Assembly: GCA_041640715.1 (NCBI GenBank)
Contig: JBEPZU010000001.1
Location: 164,449 to 228,448 of the forward strand
Reading direction: 5' to 3'
DNA length: 64,000 nt
Source of the DNA: DSFO01 sp041640715
GTDB taxonomy: Archaea > Thermoproteota > Thermoprotei > Gearchaeales > Gearchaeaceae
Position numbers and translations under genes: made by a program. Positions 18,407 through 26,537 of this stretch are shown here, piece after piece. How positions within the stretch are numbered: position 1 is the stretch's first letter; each line of letters begins with the position of its first letter. The notes below the pieces were generated by a model. It had not been told where the DNA came from and did no database searches. It saw nothing but the letters and a program-made list of their open reading frames with translations.

Positions 18407-19461
18407 TTGAATATTATGTAATCTTAATAGGAGACGATCCCTATTTAGCTGAAAGAGAAGTCATCTATGCTCTAGAATCTGCAGGTTTTTATTACAATTT
18501 TCTAGGGAGGAATGGTTTAATTTTATTCATACGCAGCTTTGAAGGCATAGCTCCCTATCTTGCCTGGAGATGTGCTAAAGTTAGATATGTAGTAAGGCTT
18601 TTCTTCAAAGGTACCTTAGAAGAAATCAAAGAAATTGAGAAGTTAGATATTAAATTAGAAGGTAGCTTTGCTGTTAGGATTCATTCTTATGATAAAGATT
18701 TCAAGAAGATCACAAATGATTTGGAAAGGGAAATAGGCAGGATTTTTTACTTGAAGGGCAATAGAGTAGATCTCGAATCTCCTTCTGTATTAATATTAGG
18801 CTACATAAAAGACCGCATACTTTATCTAGGATTTCTTGAAGCTAAGAGCGATAGGAAAGCGCTTTTATCTAGAAGACCTAGTAAGAGACCTGCTTTCCAT
18901 CCTTCATCGATGATGCCAGAAAATTCTAGATTGATGGTCAACTTGGCAAAGTCACCTTTAAATGGGTTATTCGTGGATCCTTTTTGTGGTGTAGGCGGGA
19001 TATTGATAGAAGCTGCCTTAATCTCAGAGCATTGCGTTGGAATAGATATAGATGCGAACATGATTAAGGGATGCAAGGAAAACGTTCGCTATTATCATCT
19101 TTATAATGTTGATTTGGTAAGAGGCGATGCCACAAAACTTCCTTTAAGGAGAGTTGAAAGCATAGCCTGTGATACTCCATATGGAATTGCTTCTTCTTTG
19201 AAAGGAAGGAGCCATGCTGATCTACTCAGAGAATTTCTAGAAGGAATTAAGAGCTATGGTAAGATGAGGATCTGCATTGCTACTGTTGAAGAAAAATTAG
19301 AGCCATTAGGATACAAGATAGTATTAAAACATCCTCAAAGGGTTAGGAAATCATTAATAAGGTGGCTTTATGTTTTAGAATTGGATGATGGAAGTAATAC
19401 TCCTAGGAACAGCGGCGAGCAAGCCCACAAAGCAGAGAGGCCTTCCTTCTATAGCTATTAG
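18397..19461 (+). CDS. tRNA (guanine(10)-N2)-dimethyltransferase (Trm-G10)
   Basis: About 354 residues from the TTG at 18397. A longer ORF from 18352 exists, but its extra residues overlap the upstream gene and look non-native. The N-terminal half is a THUMP-type RNA-binding domain. The C-terminal half is a Rossmann methyltransferase with VDPFCGVGGILIEAALI (SAM site, near residue 190) and motif IV CDTPYG near 260, a variant of DPPYG. This enzyme makes m2G/m2,2G10 in archaeal tRNAs. The last ~25 residues after LYVLEL are encoded in the region shared with the RNase Z start and look like extra tail. Confidence 0.85.
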   Translation: MEIVEYYVILIGDDPYLAEREVIYALESAGFYYNFLGRNGLILFIRSFEGIAPYLAWRCAKVRYVVRLFFKGTLEEIKEIEKLDIKLEGSFAVRIHSYDKDFKKITNDLEREIGRIFYLKGNRVDLESPSVLILGYIKDRILYLGFLEAKSDRKALLSRRPSKRPAFHPSSMMPENSRLMVNLAKSPLNGLFVDPFCGVGGILIEAALISEHCVGIDIDANMIKGCKENVRYYHLYNVDLVRGDATKLPLRRVESIACDTPYGIASSLKGRSHADLLREFLEGIKSYGKMRICIATVEEKLEPLGYKIVLKHPQRVRKSLIRWLYVLELDDGSNTPRNSGEQAHKAERPSFYSY

Positions 19462-20284
19462 AATAGATGGTGACATATTTTTATTTGATTGTGGAGAAGG
19501 TACTCAAAGGCAATTATTGAATGCAGGTCTAAACCCCAATAAGATAAAGGCCATATTCATATCGCATTTACATGGAGATCATTGGTTTGGCATCGCTGGA
19601 CTGATATGGAGCATGGGCTTAGATTTAAGGAGAGAAGACTTACACGTTTATGCTCCTAAAAACTTCGAGGAAATATTCAATGTCTTGGATAAAGTCATAA
19701 ATCCTTATCGTCTTTATAAGGTCGTCATCCACGAATTAAAGGAAGGGAAAATATATGATGATAAAATAGAAGTTAGTGCTATCAGAGCTAAACATAGTGT
19801 GGAAAGTTATTCATTTAGGATAAAAGAAAAGGACAAGCCTCCTAGAATATTAAAGGAAAAGCTCAAAGAATTGGGTATACCTGAAGGTCCTCATTTGAGG
19901 AAACTCAAGAAGGGCTTATCCGTGAAGCTTAAAGATGGAAGGATTATATATCCTGAGCAAGTTTTGGGTGAGCCTGTTAAAGGAAAGGTGGTAGTCTATA
20001 CAGGCGATACAGCTCCCAATGATGATTTGATAAGCTTTGCAAGCAATGCAGATTTGCTAATCCATGAAGCTACCTTCGGAGATGCAGAAGAAGCTCTCGC
20101 TAGAGAATCTAAGCATTCAACAGCTAGGGATGCTGCTAAGATAGCTAAGAAGGCTAACGTTAAAATGTTGTTGTTAACCCATATGAGCGCGAGATATACT
20201 AATCCAGATCAACTGATACTCGAAGCAAAGGAGGAATACGAGAACGTCATTGCAGCTCATGACTTCTTTCGTATTCAGCTTTGA
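19385..20284 (+). CDS. rnz: Ribonuclease Z (tRNA 3'-end endonuclease)
   Basis: A 299-residue metallo-beta-lactamase-fold enzyme of the short RNase Z form. It starts MEVILLGTAASKPTKQRG with the SKPT(xx)RG motif, has the zinc motif HLHGDH near residues 61-66 and downstream ligands in AKHSVES, VYTGDT and HMSARY. RNase Z cuts pre-tRNA 3' trailers, so it acts on the same substrates as the adjacent Trm-G10. The start (ATG 19385 or 19388) lies 74-77 nt inside the 3' end of the methylase gene, in another frame. The 3' end overlaps the convergent UPF0201 gene by 38 nt. Confidence 0.93.
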   Translation: MMEVILLGTAASKPTKQRGLPSIAIRIDGDIFLFDCGEGTQRQLLNAGLNPNKIKAIFISHLHGDHWFGIAGLIWSMGLDLRREDLHVYAPKNFEEIFNVLDKVINPYRLYKVVIHELKEGKIYDDKIEVSAIRAKHSVESYSFRIKEKDKPPRILKEKLKELGIPEGPHLRKLKKGLSVKLKDGRIIYPEQVLGEPVKGKVVVYTGDTAPNDDLISFASNADLLIHEATFGDAEEALARESKHSTARDAAKIAKKANVKMLLLTHMSARYTNPDQLILEAKEEYENVIAAHDFFRIQL

Positions 20285-20687
20285 ATTTCTTCACAATAGG
20301 CATAGGTGCAATATAATCTATTATCTTATCCAAATCCTTAGATTTTATCCTTATTTCTATGAATCCTAAAGGAGCTTCTCCTTCAACCGTTACGAAAGAA
20401 ACCTTGTTCATATATGCTGCTTGTTTATTTAGCCTGAAGACCAAATTTTCATCTTCGATGCTTTTTTCGAGAATGCTTCTAACCGTTAGTTCTATTCTTT
20501 GTTTCTTTATCAACTTAGCGAGCTTGTTCAATGCGTTTAATGAATAGGCTTTTGCTATGTAAAATTTCAAGTCTTCTTCTTCAATTGTATTTAGAGTTTC
20601 GTAATCTAAGACATTATCCAAGGCAATCCTGACTTTATTTTCATCTTCTGTTGGTTTTATCTCTACTCTAGCTTCTATTTCTAGCAT
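20247..20687 (-). CDS. UPF0201 family RNA-binding-like protein
   Basis: A 146-residue protein matching the archaeal UPF0201/COG1325 type: an N-terminal beta-alpha-beta domain (EIEARVEIKPTEDENKVRIAL), the VLRSILE-like segment (LTVRSILEKS), KQAAYMNKVSFV and a C-terminal PLGFIEIRIKS strand. The fold resembles the ribosomal L5 type and the family is predicted to bind RNA; no biochemical role is known to me. It overlaps the upstream UPF0200 gene by 20 nt, so the two are an operon, as often seen in archaea. Confidence 0.8.
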   Translation of the reverse strand: MLEIEARVEIKPTEDENKVRIALDNVLDYETLNTIEEEDLKFYIAKAYSLNALNKLAKLIKKQRIELTVRSILEKSIEDENLVFRLNKQAAYMNKVSFVTVEGEAPLGFIEIRIKSKDLDKIIDYIAPMPIVKKFKAEYERSHELQ

Positions 20688-21195
20688 TTAATATCTTCTT
20701 AAGCACTTCTATAAAATTCTTCCTCAATTCTTCCTTACTTTCTTCATTGACTATCATGTAATCTGAAAGAGCTATTGTACTTCCCAATCCTAGTTTCAAT
20801 TCCCTTTCATCTCTCTCTTTGAATTCCTCATAATTTTTAGGGTCATCCTTCCTTTTCCTATCCAATGCCCTCTTGAATCTTGTAGCAGGCGATGCGTGTA
20901 TAGCTATTAAATATACCTCTCCTATTTTTTTGAGGTATTCAATTTCTTCGATATTCCTTATTCCTTCTATTACTGCATCTTTGTTCAATTTCTTTAATTC
21001 TTCTCCGCATATTCTTGCTATGTAATCCCTTCCATATTTTTCCCTTATCTCGAAGATTAGCTTTGAAGCATCTCCTTCTTCTATCTCTCTTATCTTATCG
21101 CCCATGCTTATTACAGGTAGACCTAGTTCCTTAGCAAAGCTTGCAGCCAAGGTCTTACCAGCCAAAGGCATGCCAGTTATACAGATTATTTTCAT
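20668..21195 (-). CDS. UPF0200 family P-loop nucleotide kinase (dephospho-CoA kinase-like)
   Basis: A 175-residue P-loop protein. Walker A is ICITGMPLAGKT at residues 4-15. The lid and binding regions are seen in VISMGDKIRE, VIEGIRNIEEIEYL and RALDRKRKDDPKNYEEFKERDERE, typical of UPF0200 and distantly of CoaE. Catalysis of CoA synthesis is not established for this family; archaeal dephospho-CoA kinase is a different protein. The role is probably a small-molecule or RNA-end kinase. It is the first gene of a two-gene minus-strand unit with UPF0201. Confidence 0.8.
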   Translation of the reverse strand: MKIICITGMPLAGKTLAASFAKELGLPVISMGDKIREIEEGDASKLIFEIREKYGRDYIARICGEELKKLNKDAVIEGIRNIEEIEYLKKIGEVYLIAIHASPATRFKRALDRKRKDDPKNYEEFKERDERELKLGLGSTIALSDYMIVNEESKEELRKNFIEVLKKILNARNRS

Positions 21196-21269
21196 CCTAT
21201 TTTTCCCTTAGTTCTCTTCTATTAAAATTTTTCAATTTAAATCATCGTAAGAATAATAAATTTAGTTAG

Positions 21270-21815
21270 ATGCGCTCTTTCATAGCTTTGGATATAAACG
21301 ATGAAGAAGTTATCAATAGACTTGCTAGGGTTGCTTTAATGCTCAATTTAAGAGGTGTCAAACCTGTTGAAAGAGAAAATCTGCACATAACGATCAGATT
21401 CTTAGGAGAGATATCTGAACCTATGGTCCAAGAAGTCATATCAGCTTTGAGGAAAGTTAGGTACAAACAAATATTCATTAGAATATCAAGTTTAGGAGCA
21501 TTTCCCAGCCTGAAGAGACCTCGAGTTATATGGGCTGGTATTAAAGAGGGGTTTTCTGAATTGATAGAATTACATGAATTGATAGAGTATGAGCTTAAAA
21601 ACATAAGATTAAGGCTTGAAAGAGAAGATTTCCATCCTCACGTTACGCTAGCGAGGATAAAAGAAAATTCGAGCATCAACGAAGTCATCAAGATTTTAGA
21701 AAGCAATCTCGAATTAGAATTCGGTTCTTTCATTGCTAAGGATTTCTCATTGAAGCAAAGCATCCTAACTCCTAGAGGTCCCATATATAGAGACATAGAA
21801 AGATTTTCGTTATGA
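21270..21815 (+). CDS. thpR: RNA 2',3'-cyclic phosphodiesterase (2H family, ThpR)
   Basis: A 181-residue 2H phosphoesterase. Both catalytic HxT motifs are present: HIT at residues 39-41 (ENLHITIRFLGE) and HVT near 128 (FHPHVTLARIK). The family opens 2',3'-cyclic phosphates and can reversibly form 2'-5' linkages in tRNA halves. It overlaps the CCA enzyme start by 4 nt (ATGA), so it is coupled to another tRNA 3'-end enzyme. Length and motif spacing are typical. Confidence 0.92.
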   Translation: MRSFIALDINDEEVINRLARVALMLNLRGVKPVERENLHITIRFLGEISEPMVQEVISALRKVRYKQIFIRISSLGAFPSLKRPRVIWAGIKEGFSELIELHELIEYELKNIRLRLEREDFHPHVTLARIKENSSINEVIKILESNLELEFGSFIAKDFSLKQSILTPRGPIYRDIERFSL

Positions 21816-23161
21816 AGGCAGAAGAAGTATTAGACAAGGTTAAGGATAAACTTGAAATAAGTGAAGAAGAAAGAGCGAAGATAAACGAATTGGTCAAAGA
21901 AATATTGGAAGTATTAGAAAACAAAAGGAAAGAGCTAGGTATAGAAGCTTTGATAGAAGTACAAGGTTCATTTGCCCATGATACTTGGCTCAAAGAAGAC
22001 AAGGATATAGATATTTTCATACTCGGAAGAAGCGATAACATAATAGAAGATGCTCTTAAGCTAGCTAAATATTCCTTCCCAAATCACATAGAAAGATATG
22101 CAGAACATCCTTTCATAACAGTTCCTTATAAGGGGTATAATTTCGACATAGTACCAGCGTATTTAATAGAGAAAGGAGAGAAGATAAGGACTGCGGCAGA
22201 TAGAACTAGACTTCATACTAGTTATTTGTTGGAAGTGCTGAATGATAAGTTAAGGAAGGAAATAAGATTGCTCAAGTTATTTCTTAAGACTCTAGATCTT
22301 TATGGAGCTGAAATAAAAGTAGGAGGCCTATCAGGATATCTCTGTGAACTTCTAATAATTCATTATGGTTCCTTTATGAATTTGGTACGTTCCTCTTTGG
22401 AATGGAAGCCTTATAAAGTAATCATAGGAGATTGGAAAGGAAGACCGGAACCTATAGTAGTCGTTGATCCAGTAGATCCTAATAGAAACGTAGCTTCTTC
22501 TTTCAAGAAATTCGACTTGTTCAAGTTTGGTTGTTTGTTGTTTTTAGAAAATCCTTCTACGATATTTTTCGAAGGAAGGAAGTATTGCTCAGACTTAGAT
22601 CTAGCCTTAGAAATTTTCGAAGGAAGGGCTTCTGAAGCTTTGGTTGTTGAATTTGAATACCCTAAAATAGCTCCAGACCAATTCTGGGGAGAAATCCAGC
22701 GAGCTCAAAGAAGCTTGACTAACTTTTTAATAATCAATGGTTTCGAAATATTAGATTCATTGACATATTCTGATGAAAAAGAAAAAGCTGCCATCTTAAT
22801 TGAAGTTAAGAGTAAAGAGCTCTCAAAATTCAAAATACATGAAGGACCTCTTTTATTTTTGCTCTCTCATGCGAGAGCTTTCATAAGAAAACATAGGAAT
22901 GAACCTATAAGCTTGAAGGATGGGAGGTTGTTCGCTACTACTAAAAGGAAGATAACCAGCATTGATAGCGCTATAAAGAAATGGGCTTTGACACAATCTT
23001 TACCTAAGGATTTGATAAAATCTTTAAAGAACGCTAAAATATACTCAGCTGAAGAGGCTCAAGACCTAGGAATAAAGAGGAGAATTTTGGATTTAGCCTT
23101 GAAAGATCTTTGGTGGGTAAGGGAAGATTTGATAAAGAGCTTAAACATAAAGCTTGAGTAG
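21812..23161 (+). CDS. cca: CCA tRNA nucleotidyltransferase, archaeal class I
   Basis: A 449-residue class I CCA-adding enzyme. The nucleotidyltransferase signature GSFAHDTWLKEDKDIDIFIL carries the catalytic Asp pair around residues 64-66; the third acidic residue is in NFDIVPAY. It adds CCA to tRNA 3' ends. None of the tRNA genes in this window encodes CCA (each ends at the discriminator base), so the enzyme is needed here. It is coupled to thpR by ATGA and shares one base with the kinase start downstream. Confidence 0.95.
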   Translation: MKAEEVLDKVKDKLEISEEERAKINELVKEILEVLENKRKELGIEALIEVQGSFAHDTWLKEDKDIDIFILGRSDNIIEDALKLAKYSFPNHIERYAEHPFITVPYKGYNFDIVPAYLIEKGEKIRTAADRTRLHTSYLLEVLNDKLRKEIRLLKLFLKTLDLYGAEIKVGGLSGYLCELLIIHYGSFMNLVRSSLEWKPYKVIIGDWKGRPEPIVVVDPVDPNRNVASSFKKFDLFKFGCLLFLENPSTIFFEGRKYCSDLDLALEIFEGRASEALVVEFEYPKIAPDQFWGEIQRAQRSLTNFLIINGFEILDSLTYSDEKEKAAILIEVKSKELSKFKIHEGPLLFLLSHARAFIRKHRNEPISLKDGRLFATTKRKITSIDSAIKKWALTQSLPKDLIKSLKNAKIYSAEEAQDLGIKRRILDLALKDLWWVREDLIKSLNIKLE

Positions 23162-23859
23162 TGTGGTTTGAAGAAATCCTATGTTATCCTTTATTTAGCA
23201 AGGAAGAATTTGAAAATAGGCTTAAAGAGCTAAAGGAAATTGGGATAGAAGATTTAATCGAAGGAGGAAATACAACAGTACTAGGGAGGAGAATAATAGG
23301 CAAGGGGACTACAAGCTTAGTAGTTAAGGCTTTATATAAAGGAAAATTGGTGGCTCTAAAGATAAGGCGTTTAGATTCCAATAGAGAATCTATGGAAAAG
23401 GAAGCTAATATACTGCAAGTCTTATCGAACCAAGATTTCGTCCCTAAGCTTTTTTCTTTTTCGAAGAACTTCCTAATTTTGGAATACTTAGAAGGAACAG
23501 ACATAGATGTTTTCTTGGAAAAGGCCGAAGAGGAAGAAATAAAAAGCGTAGTAAAGCAGATCATCTCTATTTGTATAAAGCTAGATGAGCTTGGAATAGA
23601 TCACGGAGAACTCTCCAACGCTTCAGATCATGTATTAGTTGATAAAAATCTAAAAGTTAAGATAATAGATTTCGAATCAGCAAGCCTTAATAGGAAGCCT
23701 CAAAATATCACTTCGATTCTTTCATATCTATTTATATCTAATAAGCCTTTTTCAGAGAAGGTTTTAAAAGCTTTTGGACTTAAAAGAGAAGATGTGATTA
23801 ATGCTTCAAGGGATTATAAAAAAGGCATTAAAGATTCTCTCAATATTTTCTTCAAGTGA
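23161..23859 (+). CDS. Predicted archaeal Ser/Thr protein kinase (RIO-like, COG2112 type)
   Basis: A 232-residue kinase-fold protein. The Gly-loop is GRRIIGKGTTSLV near residue 42-54, the Lys is in ALKIRR near 71, Glu in KEANIL, the catalytic loop is HGELSNASDHVLV near 144-156 (HGD becomes HGE) and the metal motif is IIDFESAS near 169 (DFG becomes DFE). These variants are, as I recall, characteristic of the archaeal COG2112/Bud32-RIO-like group, so it may still be active. The GTG start at 23161 shares a base with the cca stop. Substrate is unknown; the context suggests tRNA 3'-end metabolism. Confidence 0.8.
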   Translation: MWFEEILCYPLFSKEEFENRLKELKEIGIEDLIEGGNTTVLGRRIIGKGTTSLVVKALYKGKLVALKIRRLDSNRESMEKEANILQVLSNQDFVPKLFSFSKNFLILEYLEGTDIDVFLEKAEEEEIKSVVKQIISICIKLDELGIDHGELSNASDHVLVDKNLKVKIIDFESASLNRKPQNITSILSYLFISNKPFSEKVLKAFGLKREDVINASRDYKKGIKDSLNIFFK

Positions 23860-24877
23860 TCATTTCTATTATTTCATTATAGAGCTGTATAGCTTCTTCA
23901 TTATTACTAACATTTTTTATAAGCATTCTTCCGTTTTTAAATAGACTTATTTCTTTATCTTTATAAACAAATCCTAGCATGATTGGGCTTTTTATTTTTA
24001 TTTGAATTTTTTCTGATATTTCATCTTTGATATTATTAAGATTTAAATCAATTTTTCTACGAGGATTTACGTTGACCAAGTTTTTACCACAACTCCATAT
24101 CAATCCTATATCTGCTGGTTTGTAAGCGAACTTACCAGAACACACTGGGCAATCTTCTCTTCTCCTAACTTCGATTATGTCAAAGATAAGGCTTTTAACA
24201 TCTACGAGCATCATTTTAGAGAACAAGGAAGGTTTAATTCCTAGTAAATATTTTAAAGCTTCATTTGCTTCTATAGAAGCGATGATGTTCACAGCTGTAT
24301 TCAAAACACCTGCAGTTTCGCAAGTTTCAAGTCCTTCATCTTGCAAGTCTCCTATGATGCATCTTAAACAAGGAGTTTCTCTGGGTTTAAAGAAAGAAAC
24401 AGATCCTTCATATCTCAATACGGATCCGAATACATAGGGTATCCCTTTCTCTACGGCATAGCTGTTTATTATGTCTCTAGTAGCTAAGTTGTCTAGACCA
24501 TCTAGTATGATATCCACGTCTTGAAGGTATTCTCTGTAGTTCGATAAATTCAAATTCTCTGCATAAGCTTCTATCTCAACGTTAGGGTTTATTTTCTTTA
24601 ATCTTTCTGCCGCAACCTCAACTTTAGGTTTACCTATATCCTCTGTGGTAAACAGAGGTTGTCTAGCAAGGTTGCTCAGTTCTATTATATCTTGGTCTAT
24701 CAATCTCAAGTAGCCACATCCGTTTGAGGCTAATAAATATGCGATCACGTTACCCAAACCTCCTAAGCCTATGATAGCAACTCTTTTATCTCTAAGTTTA
24801 CTCAACCCCTCTTTTCCTATTCCTTTTAATACAAGAATCCTAGAATAGTATTCCATTTCCTTAAAATCCTTCAACAT
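23852..24877 (-). CDS. E1-like adenylyltransferase (ThiF/MoeB/UbaA family)
   Basis: About 341 residues from the ATG at 24877 (a longer start at 24901 would overlap tatC). The nucleotide-binding loop GLGGLGN follows VAIIG. Next come the acidic IDQDIIELSNLARQ motif, the CLRC and CPVC zinc cysteines, and the likely catalytic Cys in LETCETAGVLNTAV. A C-terminal region of about 65 residues with VYKDKEISLFKNGRML extends past the usual core. The family adenylates ubiquitin-like carriers (SAMP/Urm1, MoaD, ThiS) for tRNA thiolation or molybdopterin synthesis. It probably follows tatC in one transcript; the kinase gene converges on it with an 8-nt overlap. Confidence 0.86.
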   Translation of the reverse strand: MLKDFKEMEYYSRILVLKGIGKEGLSKLRDKRVAIIGLGGLGNVIAYLLASNGCGYLRLIDQDIIELSNLARQPLFTTEDIGKPKVEVAAERLKKINPNVEIEAYAENLNLSNYREYLQDVDIILDGLDNLATRDIINSYAVEKGIPYVFGSVLRYEGSVSFFKPRETPCLRCIIGDLQDEGLETCETAGVLNTAVNIIASIEANEALKYLLGIKPSLFSKMMLVDVKSLIFDIIEVRRREDCPVCSGKFAYKPADIGLIWSCGKNLVNVNPRRKIDLNLNNIKDEISEKIQIKIKSPIMLGFVYKDKEISLFKNGRMLIKNVSNNEEAIQLYNEIIEMIT

Positions 24878-24881
24878 TCTT

Positions 24882-25652
24882 TTATACACTTTTCTTCTCA
24901 ATTCTTTTACCTATGTAAATTGTGATTTCGTATAAAAGATAAACTGGAAAGAGTAAGGGTAATAAACTTAAAAAAGTTGGGTCTGGGCTAATTAGACCTG
25001 CGATAAACGCTATTATCAAATATATTAGAATTCTATACTTAGACAAAACCCTCGTGCTTATTACTCCTATTTCTATCAATGGCAATAATATAGAAGGTGT
25101 AGCAAAAAGTAAACCTCCTAATATAGTTAATATTACCACGGTGTTTATGAAATCGTTCAAATTTATGAGGGGCGCTAATCCTAGAGGTTCATAAAATAAA
25201 GTTAATGCTCTGAAAGTCAAAGGTAATACTAATACAAGCGTGAAGATCAAGCCTATTAGATATAGCAATGCAAAGGGTAGCAAATATTTCTTTAACACCT
25301 TTTTTTCTCTTTTGTAAAGCGCAGGAGAAATGAAAGCATATAATTCGTAGAATGCGAAAGGTATAGTTATTGCTAAAGCTAAAAGCAATGCTAGTTGTAT
25401 CATTACAAACAAAGGAGAAGTGGGAGATGGAACGAATAGCTTGAATTCTGCAGGCAAATAAGCTTTGACCATCGTTCTAATAAGCCAAAATATGAAAAGA
25501 TCGTAAAACAAGGGATTGTTGCTACGTTGGTCATTAAAGAATTCCGCGCTAGGGATTACCAAAAATATGAGGAGGGCAATTATGAAAACTATTATTACTT
25601 TCCTAATTCTGATAATTAATTCGTTGATGTAATCCAAAAAATCTTTATACAT
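24882..25652 (-). CDS. tatC: Twin-arginine translocase subunit TatC
   Basis: A 256-residue integral membrane protein with the six-helix TatC plan. The N-terminal cytoplasmic helix includes DYINELIIRIRKVIIV. The conserved periplasmic-face and second-helix regions include PFAFYELYAFISPALYKREKK, the FxPAL YxxEKK-like signature; later helices end in LISPDP. TatC recognises twin-arginine signal peptides. It lies divergent to tatA with only 32 bp between the two starts, so both probably use one promoter region. Confidence 0.93.
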   Translation of the reverse strand: MYKDFLDYINELIIRIRKVIIVFIIALLIFLVIPSAEFFNDQRSNNPLFYDLFIFWLIRTMVKAYLPAEFKLFVPSPTSPLFVMIQLALLLALAITIPFAFYELYAFISPALYKREKKVLKKYLLPFALLYLIGLIFTLVLVLPLTFRALTLFYEPLGLAPLINLNDFINTVVILTILGGLLFATPSILLPLIEIGVISTRVLSKYRILIYLIIAFIAGLISPDPTFLSLLPLLFPVYLLYEITIYIGKRIEKKSV

Positions 25653-25684
25653 AAAACTTATTAGTTTTTGCTGAATTAATTTTT

Positions 25685-26059
25685 GTGAATATGATATATA
25701 ATGCTTGGGGGCCTATAGAGTGGATTTTATTGATTTTCATATTATTGATATTATTTGGTTCGAAGAGAATACCTGAGATAGCGAGGAGCTTGGGCGAAGC
25801 TGTAAAAGAGTTCAGAAGATCCATGAGCGAAACTGAACAAGTTAGAAAGGCGATAACCGAATCTGAACGTGCTACGAATCCTCAGTTAGAAGCTCAAAGA
25901 GAATTTGCAACTTCTCAAAGAACTCAAGTTGGAGTATATCAAGAAGATCCTTTGATCGAGCTTGCTAGGAATAAAGGTATAAGGGTAGAAGGTAAGACTA
26001 GGGTTCAAATAGTAGAAGAATTGGCTAAGAAAATAAAGGAAGAAGAATCTACTTCTTAA
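25685..26059 (+). CDS. tatA: Twin-arginine translocase subunit TatA
   Basis: A 124-residue TatA/E. One membrane helix (about residues 9-23, WGPIEWILLIFILLILF) is followed by the FGSKRIPEIARSLGEAVKEFR amphipathic helix with the FG motif. The C-terminal half is long. It ends in LIELARNKGIRVEGKTRVQIVEELAKKI, which looks like a small SAP/HeH-like helix-extended-helix motif. The start is GTG 25685, or ATG 25691. The 3' end overlaps the convergent membrane protein gene by 11 nt. Confidence 0.92.
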   Translation: MNMIYNAWGPIEWILLIFILLILFGSKRIPEIARSLGEAVKEFRRSMSETEQVRKAITESERATNPQLEAQREFATSQRTQVGVYQEDPLIELARNKGIRVEGKTRVQIVEELAKKIKEEESTS

Positions 26060-26468
26060 ATTTACTTATAAGTTCTACCAATAACTTTTCTATTGCGATT
26101 ATTCTTTCTTGGATTTCTCGCATATTTTGATCAGTTTTACTAACCTTAGCGCTGATATCTTTTATAATCCCATAGTTAACGATGATCTCGTCACTCATCC
26201 TCTTGAGATCGTTTATCAATTCCAATGTATGCCTTTCCATGTCCTTTCTAAACGAGTCTTGTATGGTGTAATATAAGAAATAGAAAGCCCCTATTAGAGC
26301 TAATACTACGCTTAAGAAAACGTTAATACCTCCCACTTTATTCGTGATTTCGTCTAGTGAATAAGGGTTTAATCCTAAAACGAATGATGATATGAACATA
26401 GTTACCATGAAGATGAATATCGCGACCAAAGTAGTAAGTATAGCTCTTATCAAGGTATATAAGTTCAT
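26049..26468 (-). CDS. Small two-helix membrane protein with coiled-coil tail
   Basis: A 139-residue protein not recognised as a named family. Two membrane segments lie at about residues 7-32 and 47-70. About 65 residues of predicted coiled coil follow (heptad-like ELINDLKRMSDEI, MREIQERIIAIEKLLVEL). The tail should be cytoplasmic. It sits between tatA and purB on the opposite strand and may assemble as an oligomer through the coiled coil. No function can be given. Confidence 0.65.
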   Translation of the reverse strand: MNLYTLIRAILTTLVAIFIFMVTMFISSFVLGLNPYSLDEITNKVGGINVFLSVVLALIGAFYFLYYTIQDSFRKDMERHTLELINDLKRMSDEIIVNYGIIKDISAKVSKTDQNMREIQERIIAIEKLLVELISKFKK

Positions 26469-26537
26469 AACTTAGGAATGGTTATTCAATATATAAATTT
26501 GAAAATTTTGATATATTAATTCTCCTAAATTAATGAT

